Of a stretch of DNA of 64,000 nucleotides, positions 18,462-26,958 are shown one piece after another. Made by a program: the position numbers and the translations under genes. Source of the DNA: Haladaptatus caseinilyticus (GTDB taxonomy: Archaea; Halobacteriota; Halobacteria; Halobacteriales; Haladaptataceae); the NCBI RefSeq assembly GCF_026248685.1, contig NZ_CP111041.1:434001-498000 (forward strand), given 5' to 3'. How positions within the stretch are numbered: the first letter of the stretch is position 1; each line of letters starts with the position of its first letter. The notes below the pieces were generated by a model that was not told where the DNA came from, searched no databases, and was given only the letters and a program-made list of their open reading frames with translations.

Positions 18462-19270
18462 TAATCGGTCAGTCGGTCGTCTCGTCGTTGCTGTCTCCGG
18501 CTATATTCTGTTTTGGAACTCGTGGGTGGCCACATGAAGAGAGGCATACGTGTTCGAATTGGACGTGAAAGCCCACAAATCCAATCCATTGCGGTGGATG
18601 CGGAGGCCACAGCTATCCTCTCACTTTATGAAATATAGTCGAGGAAAGGAACTGCAACGGTAAATCACGCTTCTGTTCCGGAGAACCGAATGTATTAATA
18701 TCTACTATCGATGATCCCTGTTCTATCGAAGTCGCATCCATTACAGAACTAACGTTGTAATTCTCACAATCGTCTGAGTATCTTTTCGATATCGATCTGA
18801 TATCAAATAGGAACTAAAAATGGCGTTTGCGAAAGTTATCCGGTACACAATGGTATTTTGAGACCACTATCGGCGAAATAACTATCCTACCGAGATACCT
18901 CTACAACATCTCTAGGCGAATACTATGTCCCTTCCACACACCCAGTTGTCGAGTAGAATCAAGGTGATACTGTTTTCCTCTCGCGAACATACTAATAGGG
19001 TCATTGGTTACTTTTACTGCCAGAACGCTCTAGCAAATTTGGTACACAATATTCGTTTTCGATGGTTATTATTGAGTAATAAAATTAGAAATAAACCTAT
19101 ATTTTCCATGTTTCCCATATTATACCACCATTACCATAATATATAACTATTCGAGGTAAAATATCGCAATTTTATAAACGGTTTTCGGTAACGTCGGGTT
19201 TGTCAGTCGGCTAATGGGAAAACAGAGGCTAACATAGTCATAAGTAGTCATGGTAGAAAACTAGGTCCGT
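18462..19270. other. Long AT-rich intergenic region upstream of IclR regulator
   Basis: About 800 bases without a supportable gene, notably AT-rich between 18650 and 19200. It holds two GTACACAA elements, at 18843-18850 and 19042-19049, and the stretch 19042-19061 that resembles the operators at 5313 and 13777. It probably contains the IclR promoter and possibly a long leader. A short GC-richer patch at 18520-18620 gives only broken frames. Confidence 0.55.
19042..19061. promoter_or_regulatory. Putative IclR autoregulatory operator
   Basis: GTACACAATATTCGTT (19042-19057) matches 5313-5328 at 15 of 16 bases. The overlapping 12-mer TATTCGTTTTCG (19050-19061) is identical to 13777-13788. A second GTACACAA is at 18843-18850. 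Location about 210 bases upstream of the IclR start suggests autoregulation. Confidence 0.45.
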
Positions 19271-20038
19271 ATGATGCCACAGCGGACGGAGAATGGGCTT
19301 CGAACAACCGAGATATCTCTCCAGCTGGTCGAATTATTGGTAAAGCATGATGGAGCAACGTTGGGTGAACTCGCTGACGAAACCGATCTCGCACGGAGTA
19401 CGATCCATAACCATCTTCAGACGCTCGCACACTACGGATACGTCGTTCGAGAGAACAACATCTACCGTGTCGGATTGAAGTTGCATCATCTTGGCGATTA
19501 CGCACGCAAGCAGAACGAGGTGTACGATATTGCCAAGCGAATCGTTACTGACTTAGCCGAGGAAACGGAGTTGGAGGTCGATTTCACCGTCGAGGAGAAC
19601 GGACGAACCGTCGCGCTGTACGATGCCACTAGCTACTCCGATAGCCCATCGTTCATCGTCGATGGCCGTCTCTTCCATATGCACAATACAGCGTCCGGGA
19701 AGTCGATCCTCGCGGAATATCCCGAGACCCGAATTACGGAGATTCTCGATCAGTGGGGGCTTCCTAGCGAAACAGAGCAAACGATCACGACCAGGGATGA
19801 ACTCTTCGCGGATCTAGAACGTACTCGAGAACGGGGCTACGCGATCAACGAAGAGGAAGCGATCGAAGGACTATGGGCGGTAAGCAAGGTCGTAAAAGAC
19901 CGGCTGGGCCGTGTCCGTGGCTCGTTGAACGTTTGTGGCCCCACATATATCCACACCGACGAACGCGAGAAAACCATCGTTTCTCAACTCGACAAGAAAA
20001 TCGAGGCGTTTGAACGAAGTATCGCCGAGAGATCCTGA
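19271..20038 (+). CDS. IclR family transcriptional regulator
   Basis: The 255-residue protein has an N-terminal winged helix-turn-helix (about 12-70, with GATLGELADETDLARSTIHN), then the IclR effector domain (about 80-250), recognisable by FHMHNTASGKSILAEYP and RGYAINEEEAIEGLWAVS. IclR proteins usually bind small organic acids or amines and control a neighbouring catabolic operon, often with autoregulation. It is the only IclR gene in the window and follows the ectoine island. Elements upstream of it match those at the island's promoters. I infer that it controls doeA and its neighbours; the effector is unknown. Confidence 0.93.
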   Translation: MMPQRTENGLRTTEISLQLVELLVKHDGATLGELADETDLARSTIHNHLQTLAHYGYVVRENNIYRVGLKLHHLGDYARKQNEVYDIAKRIVTDLAEETELEVDFTVEENGRTVALYDATSYSDSPSFIVDGRLFHMHNTASGKSILAEYPETRITEILDQWGLPSETEQTITTRDELFADLERTRERGYAINEEEAIEGLWAVSKVVKDRLGRVRGSLNVCGPTYIHTDEREKTIVSQLDKKIEAFERSIAERS

Positions 20039-20641
20039 TATCGGCTGTTTGACCGACATCAACTCGGGTCCAGGATGCCATCCAATTCGCTGGCTTGCCT
20101 AACAGTCGTTTTCGAATCTACCGTCCTACAATTACGTGGCACGGGCGGCTTGGAAACACGATATGCCTGCTCTTCCGGTGGAACCCCCGATTATTTCGCT
20201 GTTGATAGTAACTGCGTCTTCCGCTGTTTCGTCTTTTTACGCGATCCGGATACCATCGGTCCGTTGCATCATTGGGTCGAGTCCCGCAGTGAGACCACCT
20301 GCCGGATGACCAACCTCAATACTGCCACCATCGGGATATACTTCTGATACAGTTGACGATTTGAGACGAGTATGAATGCATTAGGAAGCGCTCTATCACC
20401 ATCGTTCACTCAAAACCCAGATACGACTTTTCGTTTGACATGTCTCCTTGCCACCGCTAATTCCTCGATAAGACTTCCGAGTCCGACAGTTGGACTCTCT
20501 CGCTAGATTAACTGGGAGTGCCTACTAACACAAGCACTGGCAGCGCATATACATGCCTGCGCTATCAAGCAATTTGCTCTTGTTCGTGAAACGAAAAAGG
20601 AACAGCAGTGGCACACTCGAGCGACATGAGAATATGCGAAA
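20039..20641. other. Intergenic region with a short decayed coding trace
   Basis: No intact gene. On the minus strand a run of about 35 codons (20380 down to 20238) reads like coding sequence with a GHPAGG motif and ends at a stop (see the pseudogene entry). The rest shows no promoter or repeat I can defend. Confidence 0.4.
20238..20380 (-). pseudogene. Possible remnant of a PrpF-like (methylaconitate isomerase) C-terminus
   Basis: Minus-strand codons give YPDGGSIEVGHPAGGLTAG then further residues to QRTDGIRIA and a stop. The GHPxG pattern followed by an RT-containing stretch recalls the C-terminal part of PrpF-type isomerases, but the stretch is short, there is no start, and upstream sequence has stops. 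It may be a decayed end or a coincidence. Confidence 0.2.
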
Positions 20642-21724
20642 ATGATTGGTGACACTCTCTTCTCGACTCTCGACGAACGACTCCTCGGCTGTATCGTACT
20701 CGTAGTGTCGTTCATAGCGTCCCGGAGCCTTATACGCTGGTCGGGGGAGAAGCTGCGGCGCCGGTTCGGTTCGCAAATCGCGGAGGCAATCAAAATGATC
20801 AGCACTGCACTGGTCGTCGCCGCTGAAATCGTCGGCTTTGCTACGATCTGGAACGCGAATTTCGTCCTTCGGGAGGTCGTGAGCGCAGTGATCGTCAACC
20901 AGTGGACGCTCATACAGCAGCTGGTGACGATAGCAGTTTTCATCATCGCTTATCTGTTGATCCGTTTCACCAACCGATCGATCGATAAACTCGCTGAAAC
21001 AAAGGCGTTGACGGGCCATCAAACGGAGATTGCGTACCACGTTTCGAACGTCGGGATTTTCCTCGTCGCGATAGGAATCGTTCTCTCCCTCTGGGGAATC
21101 GACCTGACGAACTTCTTTATCAGTGCCGGTGTGATGAGCGTCATGATCGGGCTGGCGGCTCGGACGACACTCGCTGCGATGGTCTCCGGGTTCGTACTCC
21201 TCTTTTCACGACCGTTTCGGGTCGGTGATTGGATCAAAATCGGGGAGGAGTCCGGGGTCGTCAAGGACGTTACGATTTTCAACACGAAGATACAAACGTT
21301 CGACGGAAAGAGCGTCCTGATTCCGAACGACGAAATCACGAATAGGGGCCTTCGAAACGTATCGGAGAACAACCAGCTACGGATAGAGATTCCGGTCGGC
21401 GTCGATTACGAGACGGACCTCGAACACGCGGAGGACGAGTTGGAGGAGGCCAGTGAAAAGATCGAGGGAATCAAATCGACACCTGCCCCGCAGATAATCA
21501 TCCGGGAGTTCGAGAGTTCATCCATCCTCTTCGAACTTCGCGTCTGGATCGAAAATCCGACGAGTCGTCGCCGATGGAAGGCGAAAACGAACGCGATCAA
21601 GGTGATCAAAAACCAGTTCGACGCGGCGGATATCTCCATCCCGTTCCCGCAGCGAGTACATGACTCCCGCGGCGAAGGGAACGACCATTCCCCACGACGG
21701 CAAGCCGTCCCAGCGAACGATTAG
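20642..21724 (+). CDS. MscS-type mechanosensitive ion channel
   Basis: The 360-residue protein has four or five membrane segments. The pore helix region around residues 155-185 is glycine/alanine-rich (SAGVMSVMIGLAARTTLAAMVSG), followed by the beta domain opening LLFSRPFRVGDWIKIGEESG and the characteristic IPNDEITNRGLRN. The C-terminus is a cytoplasmic alpha/beta domain. It opens under membrane tension and releases solutes during hypo-osmotic shock, which fits a halophile that handles compatible solutes. It ends convergently with the flavoprotein gene. Confidence 0.93.
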   Translation: MIGDTLFSTLDERLLGCIVLVVSFIASRSLIRWSGEKLRRRFGSQIAEAIKMISTALVVAAEIVGFATIWNANFVLREVVSAVIVNQWTLIQQLVTIAVFIIAYLLIRFTNRSIDKLAETKALTGHQTEIAYHVSNVGIFLVAIGIVLSLWGIDLTNFFISAGVMSVMIGLAARTTLAAMVSGFVLLFSRPFRVGDWIKIGEESGVVKDVTIFNTKIQTFDGKSVLIPNDEITNRGLRNVSENNQLRIEIPVGVDYETDLEHAEDELEEASEKIEGIKSTPAPQIIIREFESSSILFELRVWIENPTSRRRWKAKTNAIKVIKNQFDAADISIPFPQRVHDSRGEGNDHSPRRQAVPAND

Positions 21725-21868
21725 TTTTCGCATCCGACCCCCGTTCCCGCTCCGCATAACGTCGTACTACCGTCACGCTGCACTCGAGATTGACGTTCTC
21801 GAACAGGCTAAACAGGTCGCCAAGACGAACGAAGGGACCGAATCGGCTACCGAGTAAACGAGACGAAA

Positions 21869-23023
21869 TCAATCTCCTGCACTGATACTCCGGAACTCGA
21901 AATCGGGCGACCGGGATTCGAATCGATCGAGATCGAATGTGCCGGTTGGGAACGGACATTCACCACCCGTCATGAGCGTTCGAACGGTCGTCGCCGCAAC
22001 GGGCGCACTCATCACACCTCGACCATGGAATCCGGTTGCGACCAATAGCCCGGCGGGACCATCATTCGGTGCATCGATTATCGGCCTTGTATCGGGTGTT
22101 GCTCCATCGATCCCTGCCCAGCCATTGACGAACCGAGCACGTTCGAACCCGTGCATGAATTTCGGGAGGAGGGTGGCGACGTGATTTCGGAACGCCTCAT
22201 CGTCACTGGTGCTTGCGTGCTCGGGAGCGTCTTCGGCAAACGACCAACCGCCGACGAGTAAATCTCCGTTGCGCTCCGGACGGAAGTAGATGTGTTCACC
22301 CGGGATCCATCCCATCGGAACATCCGTCCGCAAATCGTTTTCGGGTGTAAGCACGACACACTGCGTTCGATACGGTCTGATGGGAAGTTGGAGACGGTCG
22401 CGGAGAAAGCGCTCACTTCGCCAGCCAGCAGCGACGACAACGGTTGGGGCAGAACAGGTACCCGAGGTTGTTTCGACACCCTGCACCCGTCCACCGCTGG
22501 TTCGGAGACCTGTTACCATGGTCCCAGTCTCGAACGTCGCTCCCCTCGACTCCGCGTCCTCTTTAAGCGTCATCGCGAACGTATAGGGATCGACGAAGCC
22601 GGTGTCGTCGTACTTGATTGCGCCGACGAAGTCGGGCAGATCGAACCGAGGATACGTCGTTTCGATCCGCTCGGATTCGACGAACGAGACGTTGACACCC
22701 TTTGCTGCAAGGCGTTCCACGCGTCTTCGAGACTCGCCTTCACGAACGGGAGAAATGAGTTCGAGACTGGGACACTCGGTGAACGTAAACTGTCCAGTTC
22801 CGTCGTATCGTCGGAAAAATTCGATAGCGTGATCGGAGATGGCGGGAATATCGGAATACGATGGTGCCATCGTAATCTCACCTGCGGCGAGCGCCGATGC
22901 TTCCCCGGCTATCTGTCCTCGCTCCAGAACGGCCACATCGTAATCACTGGCCAAGTCACGAGCGATAGCACAACCGATGATACCGCCACCGATAACGATG
23001 ACGTCGTAGGAATCGTCCGTCAT
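21869..23023 (-). CDS. FAD-dependent amine/D-amino-acid oxidase (DAO family)
   Basis: The 384-residue protein starts with the dinucleotide motif VIVIGGGIIGCAIARDL and ends with ATGFHGRGVMSAP, the second FAD contact of the DadA/sarcosine oxidase/glycine oxidase family. The mid-region GWIPGEHIYFRPERNGDLLVGG is also typical. It oxidises the C-N bond of an amino acid or secondary amine. It is the last gene of the leftward operon with the nitrilase, Lrp, deiminase-fold and aminotransferase genes, 83 bases after the aminotransferase. It may act on a secondary-amine intermediate; the substrate is unknown. Confidence 0.88.
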   Translation of the reverse strand: MTDDSYDVIVIGGGIIGCAIARDLASDYDVAVLERGQIAGEASALAAGEITMAPSYSDIPAISDHAIEFFRRYDGTGQFTFTECPSLELISPVREGESRRRVERLAAKGVNVSFVESERIETTYPRFDLPDFVGAIKYDDTGFVDPYTFAMTLKEDAESRGATFETGTMVTGLRTSGGRVQGVETTSGTCSAPTVVVAAGWRSERFLRDRLQLPIRPYRTQCVVLTPENDLRTDVPMGWIPGEHIYFRPERNGDLLVGGWSFAEDAPEHASTSDDEAFRNHVATLLPKFMHGFERARFVNGWAGIDGATPDTRPIIDAPNDGPAGLLVATGFHGRGVMSAPVAATTVRTLMTGGECPFPTGTFDLDRFESRSPDFEFRSISAGD

Positions 23024-23106
23024 CGTATCACCGATCGTACCTCACCGTGACGGGCAGTGAGCGGGTAGTCGGTCCAAATCGACCAGCGATCTCGAGTATT
23101 CATGGT

Positions 23107-24498
23107 CTATTCGTACTCGTGGTCCACGGCACGAAACGCTTCTTCCGCGACTTCGAGTGCGTGGTCGACTTGCTCTTCCGTGTGAGAATAGGTAGTGAAA
23201 AAACGCTCGCCCTGCATTGGGTTTCCGAAGAGGACACCACTGGCCGCTGCTTCGAGCCACCAATCGGCAAACTGGTCCTCGTTGGCGTGCCAGGTATCCC
23301 GATACCGATGGATGTCGTGGTCGGTCATATACACCTGCCCCATCGAGCCGATGTGTTGGACGTTAGCATCGAGACCGACGTCGTCGGCAACTTCTTGGAG
23401 CCCGGAGAACAGACGGTCGCCGAGGCGGTCGATGTGTTCATACACGTCGCGTTCGTCGAGGATTTCGAGCGTTTTGAGGCCGGCTGCGGCTGAAACCGGA
23501 TGTCCGTTGTAGGTCCCACCGTGGAACGTCGAGGTGTTCCACTTTGATGCTTCCTTCTTTCGGGGAGGGATGATCTCGTCCATGATTTCGGATTTTCCCC
23601 CGAACCCAGCGATCTGGTAGCCGCCACCGGCGGCTTTGGCAAATGTAGTCATATCGGGTGTAATGTCGAACCGTCCTTGCGCACTTTGTGGACCGAGTCG
23701 GAAGCCGGTCATGACTTCGTCCCAGATTAGGACGATTCCCAGTTCTTCGGTAAGGTCACGAAGGAATTCATGATAGCCATCACGCGGCAGTAAACAACCA
23801 CAGGAGAACATCACTGGTTCGATGATAATCGCCGCGAGGTCGTCGGCTTGTTCACGGAGTATTCGCTCGGTCGCATCCTTGTCGTTGAACGGAAACACAA
23901 CGACAGTATCGCTAATGACATCAGGAATGCCGGTTCCATACGAAACAGTGTTCGGAGCGTCGGCTGGTCCCAGTGCTTCTTCACTGGCATAGACGCTTTG
24001 AAGCGCATAATCGTGTGCCCCGGCGTACCCACCTTCAGGTTTGGCGATTTTGTCCTTGCCCGTGTACGAACGCGCGACCCGCATCGCGTGCATGGTCGCT
24101 TCACTCCCGCTGTTTGCGAGTCGGACTTTTTCGATGCTGGGAGTCATCTCCGCGACCTTCTCCATGTATTCGATCGCGATCGGTTGTGGAGTGGCAGTTA
24201 AGTCGCTCGTATCGACCTGTTCTTTGACTGCGTCCCGTACTTCGGGATTGCCGTGGCCCAGGATGATCGGGCCAAGCGCGAGGAGAAAGTCGAGGTATTC
24301 GTTCCCGTCGATGTCGTACAAGTACGACCCGTCAGCTTCCTCCACGTAAAACGGATATGGGTCAAATGAACGAACGTTCGACTCTACCCCGAGAGGCGTC
24401 ACGTTGGACGCTCGTTCATGAAATCGTTCGCTTGAGGTGGTCTTCTTCCGGAAGCGCTCAGTGTGGTCGTCTTCTTGTCCTTTGTCATCAAGACTCAT
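23107..24498 (-). CDS. Class III aminotransferase, glutamate-1-semialdehyde-aminomutase-like
   Basis: About 463 residues from the ATG at 24498; a longer frame to 24570 lacks homology. It has LANSGSEATMHAMRVARSYTG, the acidic IWDEVMTGFRLG and the PLP lysine in TTFAKAAGGG (K288), then FHGGTYNGHPVSAAAG. This pattern belongs to the GSAM/HemL group, but many members linked to catabolic operons act as omega-aminotransferases. A haloarchaeon needs one HemL for haem; this copy is embedded in a catabolic operon and is more likely a transaminase for a diamine or beta-amino acid. It follows the deiminase-fold gene by about 100 bases. Confidence 0.88.
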   Translation of the reverse strand: MSLDDKGQEDDHTERFRKKTTSSERFHERASNVTPLGVESNVRSFDPYPFYVEEADGSYLYDIDGNEYLDFLLALGPIILGHGNPEVRDAVKEQVDTSDLTATPQPIAIEYMEKVAEMTPSIEKVRLANSGSEATMHAMRVARSYTGKDKIAKPEGGYAGAHDYALQSVYASEEALGPADAPNTVSYGTGIPDVISDTVVVFPFNDKDATERILREQADDLAAIIIEPVMFSCGCLLPRDGYHEFLRDLTEELGIVLIWDEVMTGFRLGPQSAQGRFDITPDMTTFAKAAGGGYQIAGFGGKSEIMDEIIPPRKKEASKWNTSTFHGGTYNGHPVSAAAGLKTLEILDERDVYEHIDRLGDRLFSGLQEVADDVGLDANVQHIGSMGQVYMTDHDIHRYRDTWHANEDQFADWWLEAAASGVLFGNPMQGERFFTTYSHTEEQVDHALEVAEEAFRAVDHEYE

Positions 24499-24598
24499 CG
24501 TACCATACGACGGAAGAACATCCAATAAATCTTTGGCCAGTGAGAGTTCATTCCGAAAATAGTCCGTCAAACACTGGTGTTAAGAGGAAATAATACGA

Positions 24599-25477
24599 TC
24601 ACGAGGTGCGAGAAAGTGGGAGTACCAACCCTTTCAACCCCCCACCTGTTTTTCGAATTTCACGGATATCGAGCTCGATAACGTCCATTCCTTGCTCTTC
24701 GAGCGCGTTCCGAACGAACGGATTCCCGGACGGTATCAACACCTCACCAGGTTCGACGACGATGGTGCTCGTGGCTCGATTACGCTGTTCCCGCATCGGT
24801 ACCTCGATCGTCTCGATTCCTCGGTCGTGTAGCGTTTCCTGGAAGTCGGTCGGGATCGCCTGCGGGTAGACGAGCGAAAGGTCCGGGGCGACCATTCCAA
24901 ACACGAGGGCGAGATGCGTTTGTCCAGTACTGTCCGTGCTACCGAAGATGGGAACCTCGACGACATCGATCCCGAACGTTTCGAAGACGGTCCTGACCTG
25001 GCGAATTCCTTCGTCGTTTGTCGTTCTCGACCGTCCGATAGCGACCGTCTCCTCGTCGATCCATACCATGTTTCCGGCCTCGAACCCGCCCGGCCCATGA
25101 ACCATATGATAGATTGGAATCCCCAATTCGACTGCCCGTTCGGACATCCGGCGCTCCTCACCATGGCGGGTTCCCTCGACCATTTTACCGACGATCAACC
25201 CACCCTCGAGTGCGAAGCCGACGTCACGAACGAAAAGCGATTCTGCCAATCCCTCACCGGCGTCGACGAGACGATATACCGTTACGCCTCGATTTTCGAG
25301 TTCAGCAACCAATGCACCGTGTTCACTTGCGGCGCCCTCCTGCCGGGGCAACCCACCCCATTCCCATTCGTCAGGGTCGACTACAGTACTGAATTCCGGG
25401 CCAGGTTCGTGAACGAGAACGCTCTCCAAACGGCCGACTTCGGTTCGAACGGACGGCGAGAGATCCCACTCGATCAT
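24599..25477 (-). CDS. Arginine deiminase/DDAH-fold protein lacking the catalytic cysteine
   Basis: The 292-residue protein has the guanidino-group-modifying enzyme fold: GRLESVLVHEPGPEF at the start, FVRDVGFALEGG, GGFEAGNMVWID, a retained histidine in GQTHLALVFGM, and the C-terminal glycine run. Active members end in GGG-x-x-Cys. Here the end reads TGGGLKGLVLPL, and the cysteine position is glycine (G283, codon at 24629-24631). No cysteine occurs anywhere in the protein. It therefore cannot use the family's thiol mechanism. It may be a binding or regulatory protein or have a different chemistry. Its ATG overlaps the stop of the Lrp gene by one base. Confidence 0.85.
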   Translation of the reverse strand: MIEWDLSPSVRTEVGRLESVLVHEPGPEFSTVVDPDEWEWGGLPRQEGAASEHGALVAELENRGVTVYRLVDAGEGLAESLFVRDVGFALEGGLIVGKMVEGTRHGEERRMSERAVELGIPIYHMVHGPGGFEAGNMVWIDEETVAIGRSRTTNDEGIRQVRTVFETFGIDVVEVPIFGSTDSTGQTHLALVFGMVAPDLSLVYPQAIPTDFQETLHDRGIETIEVPMREQRNRATSTIVVEPGEVLIPSGNPFVRNALEEQGMDVIELDIREIRKTGGGLKGLVLPLSRTS

Positions 25478-25938
25478 TATTCGGAGAGACTGAAGCGCTG
25501 TTCTTCTTTCACGTTTCGGAGCGCCACATCGGTCGCTGTCGAAAGCACCGCATCGTATTCCCCAATCCGACTTAGCAAGCTAGTGAGTTCGGAATGGTTG
25601 CCGACTCGTACTTTCAACAACAAATCGGCATCGCCGGTGATTTCGTGTATTTCTTGAATCTCCGTCTCTTCGGTGAGTCGTTCAGCAACCTCGGAGAAAT
25701 GGCCAGCCTCGGTGTGAACGCGGACGAACGCCACGTTATCCAACCCAAGCAATTCGGGGTCGAGCACCGCCCGATAATCTCGAATGTATCCGTCTTCTTC
25801 GAGCGAATTCACTCGTTCGTGGATCGTGGCAGTCCCCATATTGAGCCGACGAGCGATCTCCGAGAGTGCCAATCGGCCGTCGGCTTGAAGGATTTTGAGG
25901 ATTTTAACGTCGATATCGTCGAGATTCATACGGTTCAT
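25477..25938 (-). CDS. Lrp/AsnC family transcriptional regulator
   Basis: The 153-residue protein has an N-terminal helix-turn-helix (LDDIDVKILKILQADGRLALSEIA and TATIHERVNSLEEDGYI, residues 5-55) and a C-terminal RAM ligand-binding domain with GDADLLLKVRV near 107. It lies inside the leftward operon between the nitrilase gene and the deiminase-fold gene, to which it is fused by a TAATG overlap. Lrp regulators bind short palindromes and respond to amino acids. A perfect palindrome at the divergent promoter (26914-26929) is a plausible target. An internal ATG at 25929 is an alternative start. Confidence 0.92.
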   Translation of the reverse strand: MNRMNLDDIDVKILKILQADGRLALSEIARRLNMGTATIHERVNSLEEDGYIRDYRAVLDPELLGLDNVAFVRVHTEAGHFSEVAERLTEETEIQEIHEITGDADLLLKVRVGNHSELTSLLSRIGEYDAVLSTATDVALRNVKEEQRFSLSE

Positions 25939-25991
25939 TGTGAATTACGGTCTCCTGTTCGTTCTAATTCTTTCGTCGTGGTTTTGCCTTT

Positions 25992-26822
25992 TCATCTGTT
26001 CGAATCCGTGTATGGCCGGACCGAGGCGTCTGTCCTCGATTTTCGAAGAGTGGAAATATCGACAGGGCACACTCCCGTCGCATCCATGTCGCGAGCCAAC
26101 GACAATCGTGTACCATGCGGTCCAACGATGTCGTCACATGGTGCGAAGACCGTCGATCGTCCGGTCGCTGACAGCCCTGCATCCGGTCGCGCTCCGACGA
26201 GACAAACCTGTGCGAGATACATCTGATTCTCGACTGCCCGAGCAGCCGAACAGCGACTGACGCGTTGATACCCTGCCTCTTCAGCCGTCCACGAAGGAAC
26301 TGCAACGACCTCAGCGCCGCGATTTGCGAGGCCACGGATGATATCCGGGAACTCGACGTCATAGCAAATCGCGACTCCAATACCGATGCCATCGTGTTCG
26401 ATAACCGGCGGGAGGTCGGCTCCTTCCCGTTTCCCGCAGGTGCGCTCTTCGGGGATGAGATGTGACTTATCGTAGGTGACGATGCTCGAATCAGGGGAAC
26501 TAATAGGACATCGATTATGGATCGCATCACCATCGATGATATTGTACGAACCACCGACGATCACCGCATTGCGACGGTCTGCTGCGGTGACAAGGAAGTC
26601 ATGAAACCGTGTTTCTTCCTCGGAAGAGAGGGTCGCTATCGAATCGTCTGTCCCTATTTCTTCGAGATAGTCGTTCACGAACAACTCCGGAAGGATGTAG
26701 AGGTCGGCGGTACCTGCACGGTCGAATCCGGCCGCAATGCGCTCCAATAGCGCATCAAACGACCCCACATCGCAGAGTTCGTACTGACACAAGGCGATGT
26801 CGAACGTCTCGCTGCTGTCCAT
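25992..26822 (-). CDS. Nitrilase-superfamily carbon-nitrogen hydrolase
   Basis: The 276-residue protein has the Glu-Lys-Cys triad of the superfamily: E46 in YILPELF, K119 in TYDKSHLIPEE and C153 in AICYDVEFPD. The length matches single-domain amidases. Polyamine-pathway members (N-carbamoylputrescine or 2-oxoamide amidases) look like this, but the sequence does not tell the substrate. It is the first gene of the leftward operon, divergent from the PotB permease gene. Together with the deiminase-fold protein it suggests handling of guanidino or carbamoyl compounds, which is inference. Confidence 0.9.
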   Translation of the reverse strand: MDSSETFDIALCQYELCDVGSFDALLERIAAGFDRAGTADLYILPELFVNDYLEEIGTDDSIATLSSEEETRFHDFLVTAADRRNAVIVGGSYNIIDGDAIHNRCPISSPDSSIVTYDKSHLIPEERTCGKREGADLPPVIEHDGIGIGVAICYDVEFPDIIRGLANRGAEVVAVPSWTAEEAGYQRVSRCSAARAVENQMYLAQVCLVGARPDAGLSATGRSTVFAPCDDIVGPHGTRLSLARDMDATGVCPVDISTLRKSRTDASVRPYTDSNR

Positions 26823-26913
26823 TTGCTTACGGAGCTATGAAGGTAGGAGACAAAAAGTTTATCTGAAATTCGGCAGTGGATACGAGAAATAATCGGTAGA
26901 TACCCGGAATAGA

Positions 26914-26929
26914 ACAAAACTTATTTTGT
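26914..26929. promoter_or_regulatory. Perfect palindrome at divergent nitrilase/potB promoter
   Basis: ACAAAACTTATTTTGT is a perfect inverted repeat, six-base arms with a four-base centre. It overlaps the probable TATA element of the permease operon, about 30 bases before the ATG at 26959. A looser relative (ACAAAAAGTTTATCTG) lies near 26849-26864 at the leftward promoter. The Lrp protein encoded next door is the natural candidate to bind it. Confidence 0.5.
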
Positions 26930-26958
26930 GGGGCCGTGATGGTGTGACACGTAAACGC

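Noticed and set aside
18520-18620. GC-richer patch that might be a TnpB/IS1341-type remnant
   Set aside because: A few cysteine-containing codons suggested a zinc-finger end, but the frames are broken and no motif could be confirmed.
25594-26226. Plus-strand frame opposite Lrp and nitrilase
   Set aside because: Fully antisense to two well-supported genes.
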